Shown in pieces: positions 61,455 through 64,000 of a stretch of 64,000 nucleotides of DNA. Each line of letters begins with the position of its first letter. The first letter of the stretch is position 1. Made by a program: the position numbers and the translations under genes. Source of the stretch: Atopsyche davidsoni (Eukaryota; Arthropoda; Insecta; Trichoptera; Hydrobiosidae); contig JAILWY010000010.1 in NCBI GenBank assembly GCA_022113835.1, positions 3,187,501 to 3,251,500 of the forward strand, in the 5' to 3' direction. The notes under the pieces are model-generated. The model was not told the origin of the DNA, did no database searches, and was given only the letters and a program-made list of their open reading frames with translations.

Positions 61455-62960
61455 GTTTATTGCTAAATTATTTTATTCAATTCGTTTAATAGTTTTATTA
61501 GCGTTGTAATATATTTAGGGTTAGCATATTAAATATTAGATTCAGTCTAATTCATAATATATTTTGCACTGTAAACTGTAATATTGATATATTTAATCTG
61601 GCATGCTTCATGTGATTGTCTTTGGTTTGGAGCTTCTTAATTTGAATTTGAATTCGTTATTTCACGCGCAGGTCCTTTTGTTTTTTTTTTGATAAACGGC
61701 TATTGAGTGACGCTTTCTTTTTTAAATTGAAAAATAATTTATTAAATTCGTTGAATGTTTTAATGACGTAATGCACATTATTGATTTAAATATGTTACGG
61801 CTTAACATATAAAATATAAGATTCAGTCTAATTCATCATATCTTATGCCGAAAACAATGCTTTAACTATAATTTTGACATATCAAATTCGCATTCTTTTT
61901 GTGGATAGTCTTACGCCGGGGGCTTTCAAATTTTATTTGATGTATATGTTATTATTTTTTTTAATATTTTACGCAAATTCCCACATAGTTTAGACATAAA
62001 ATATATAAAATTAAAAAAACTGCCCCGTGACACGAATTAATTATCACAATGCCTGGTGAGATGGCGCGGGGCACTCGAATTGCAGATCATGTTGTTTTTT
62101 CTGTGACAAACGGCTATTTTTCAATTGAATTATTTATTTCGTTGAATATTTTAATGACGCAATGCACATTGTTGATTTAAATATGTTACGGCTTAACATA
62201 TAAAATATATGATTCAGTCTAATTCATTGTATCTTATACCGAAAACAATGCTTTTAATATAATTTTGACATATCAAATTTCGCATCATTTTTGTGATAGT
62301 CCTACGCTGGGGGCTTTTATATTTTTTATTCATGTATATGTTATTATTTTTTTGTAATATTGTACGCAAATTCCTATTAAGTTTAGGCACAAAAACATAT
62401 AAAATCAATAAAAACTGACCCGTGACACTAATTAATTATCACAATGCCTGGTGAGATGGCGCGGGGCACTCGAATTGCAGGTCTTTTTGTTTTTTTCTGT
62501 GACCAACGGCTATTTTTAAATTTAATTATTTATTTATTTTGTTGAATATTTTAATGACGTAATGCACATTATTGATTTAAATATTTTACGGCTTAACATA
62601 TAAAATATAAGATTCAGTCTAATTCAATGTATCTTATGCCGAAAACTATGCTTTAACTATAATTTTGACATATCAAATTTCGCATTCCTTTTGTGATAGC
62701 TTTACGCTGGGGGCTTTATAATATTAATTTGTGTAATTTTTTTTTTTTTTTTTTTAATGTTTTACGCTAATTACTATTTCGTTTAGGCTTGAAATATATT
62801 TAATTAAAAAAACTGACACGTGACACAAATTAATTATCACAATACCTGAAGGGATGGCGCGGGGCTCGCCTTAGAGCAGGTCCTATTTTTTTTTTCTCCC
62901 AATCAGCTATAAAGTGAAGCGGTTTTTTTTTTTAAGTTGAAAATCATTTAATAATATCCG
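61455..62960 (-). repeat. Terminal, progressively diverged promoter-like subrepeats
   Basis: The marker phrase lies at 61540, 61821, 62212 and 62612, and the GATGGCGCGGGGC block at about 62051, 62455 and 62843. The blocks grow less alike toward the right. The last (about 62843-62935) has a T run and AGCTATAAAGTGAAGCGG, close to the gene's own TATA region, although no gene follows it. Confidence 0.78.
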
Positions 62961-63760
62961 TATAACATTTTGATTGTATAATTTTATTTAAATTCTAAGT
63001 ATATCACGGCGTAATTTAAAAAAATATTAAAATACAAACATGCATAATGTGAACATTCAAAATGTTTGTTGTTATTTTATAAAACATCGGTTGCAACTAA
63101 CTTACGCGTAATGGTTAGGTTGTTTTATCAATTTTATTAATATTCAATGTAAATTATTTTAATTATTTCATTAGTATCAATAGTGTATCCACCTATGAAT
63201 CTTCCAATCACCTCGGCATGGCTGCATGAAGTCTTCACGCCTGGGTCAGAAGTCAAAGTCGTCTGGATATTAATGCAAAACTACAGTGTTCTAAGCGATA
63301 TCATAAATCAAGAGAAATATAAAAGTCATCTAAATTTTACAAATACTTTTATTATTATAATTTTTAAATGAATGTTATTAACACAAGTAATATCATAAAA
63401 TAGACACAATGCCATAAACAAGTTACAGCAGTATATACGAAATGGTGTCACCAAAAAAAACTTAATTGAAAAATAAGTTTAAATTAAAATAATTAGGTCA
63501 TGAAGTTTTAGTTTTATATATTAATAGTTGTTAAGTGAAAGTAATTTAACACGAGTAGTCTCATAAAGCAGACAGACACAAAGGCATAAATAAGGAATAG
63601 CAGTATATGCGATATAGTGTCACAAAAAATATAGTTTTAGTTTTTAAATGAAAGTAATTAAATACAAGTTATTTCAATGAAAAAATACTGTACTTATTTA
63701 TAAGGAAATTGTAAGTATTATAAGAATAGGCTTTAAGATGAAGGAAATTCATATAGAATG
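62961..63760. repeat. Diverged relics of unit sequence at the right flank
   Basis: CTTCACGCCTGGGTCAGAAG near 63233 and two rough copies of the AGCAGTATA..GTGTCACC segment (about 63425-63460 and 63598-63630) match the part of the unit that lies downstream of the gene (38108-38310 in unit 1). Old array sequence thus persists outside the homogenised block. Confidence 0.6.
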
Positions 63761-63946
63761 AAGTAATTTCGGCTGCACGCCCCTGGTGCAAGATGGACTC
63801 TGGTCTTCTTCGCCTCGTCACTTGAAACTTAAAAACTAATGTTCACTTAACTTCTAATAGAGGTTTCCACCAGTCCTCTCGACAATTCTTCTGGATATGT
63901 TTATTATCCACAAGATGTTTATGAGAGCGACTTATGAGGTGCAGTT

Positions 63947-64000
63947 TTAATCGCCTTCGGCGGGCGGTTTCTGGGAAGATGACTCCTCACCTTCGATCTG
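63947..64000 (-). CDS. Possible C-terminal exon of another gene, cut by the window edge
   Basis: On the minus strand the frame from the edge reads QIEGEESSSQKPPAEGD followed by TAA (63947-63949). It is hydrophilic, uses GC-rich codons and is unlike its AT-rich surroundings, as a true last exon would be. Only 17 residues are visible, the acceptor is outside or at the edge, and the product is not recognised. Confidence 0.4.
   Translation of the reverse strand, partial: QIEGEESSSQKPPAEGD

Larger units (their letters stand above)
58197..62020. repeat. Tandem unit 5, with internal deletion
   Basis: Matches unit 4 at a 5676-bp offset up to about 60968, where about 1.07 kb is missing with a 2-bp CG microhomology at the junction. 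After this deletion it resumes inside gene exon 2 and continues through the promoter. On its right it is not joined to another mariner but runs on into diverging subrepeats. Confidence 0.9.

Noticed and set aside
36429..62960. CRISPR array or rDNA
   Set aside because: Units are kilobases long with genes and transposons, and no rRNA sequence is present; only the spacer-like subrepeat layout is reminiscent of rDNA.

Overview
This is a eukaryotic window, almost certainly from an insect or another arthropod. It is AT-rich with sparse spliced genes (GT..AG introns, TATA-type promoters) and many Class II elements: mariner, pogo-like, piggyBac-like and hAT. It also has tRNA-derived SINEs and a decayed non-LTR reverse transcriptase. 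There is no bacterial gene organisation, and I see no intact rRNA or tRNA gene, CRISPR array or virus. The order of the host cannot be told from the sequence.

Layout. From 1 to 4.5 kb the sequence is intergenic or intronic, with a hammerhead-like motif near 0.8 kb and a SINE with target-site duplications at 2.24-2.48 kb. The two last coding exons of an unidentified plus-strand gene lie at 4505-4855. From 4.9 to 36 kb there is AT-rich non-coding DNA. Datable transposon fossils sit in it: a hAT MITE (9900-10443, 8-bp TSD), a piggyBac-like remnant (10556-11480, TTAA on both sides), SINEs and foldbacks (12.4-12.76, 20.2-21.6 kb), a 30-bp minisatellite (26589-26799), a hAT relic with a doubled left end (26926-28001, 8-bp TSD), a LINE fragment (32.66-33.15 kb) and a Tc1/mariner-type transposase fragment (33304-33719).

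The main discovery is from 36.4 to 63 kb. Five units of 4.9-6.0 kb stand head to tail. Each carries a minus-strand, seven-exon gene that a simple ORF scan misses because its coding exons are only 31-137 nt long. I reconstructed it from splice sites and reading phase. All six splice junctions agree in phase, giving a 192-residue protein of no family I recognise, with a basic N-terminal half and an acidic, serine-rich C-terminal half. Units 1-4 keep the whole gene. Unit 5 has a deletion that removes three exons but fuses the rest in frame (100 residues). Upstream of each gene lies a TATA box and a variable number of roughly 280-400-bp subrepeats that resemble extra promoter copies, rather like rDNA spacers. 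Introns within the gene are related to one another, so the gene itself grew by internal exon-intron duplication. Each unit also carries a truncated, internally deleted mariner and a pogo-like MITE. The left edge of the array lies inside that mariner.

At the right edge (63947-64000) a possible last exon of another minus-strand gene runs out of the window. The tandem array could be a real, recently homogenised multicopy gene locus. Near-identity of neighbouring units also leaves room for an assembly artefact, which long reads would settle.
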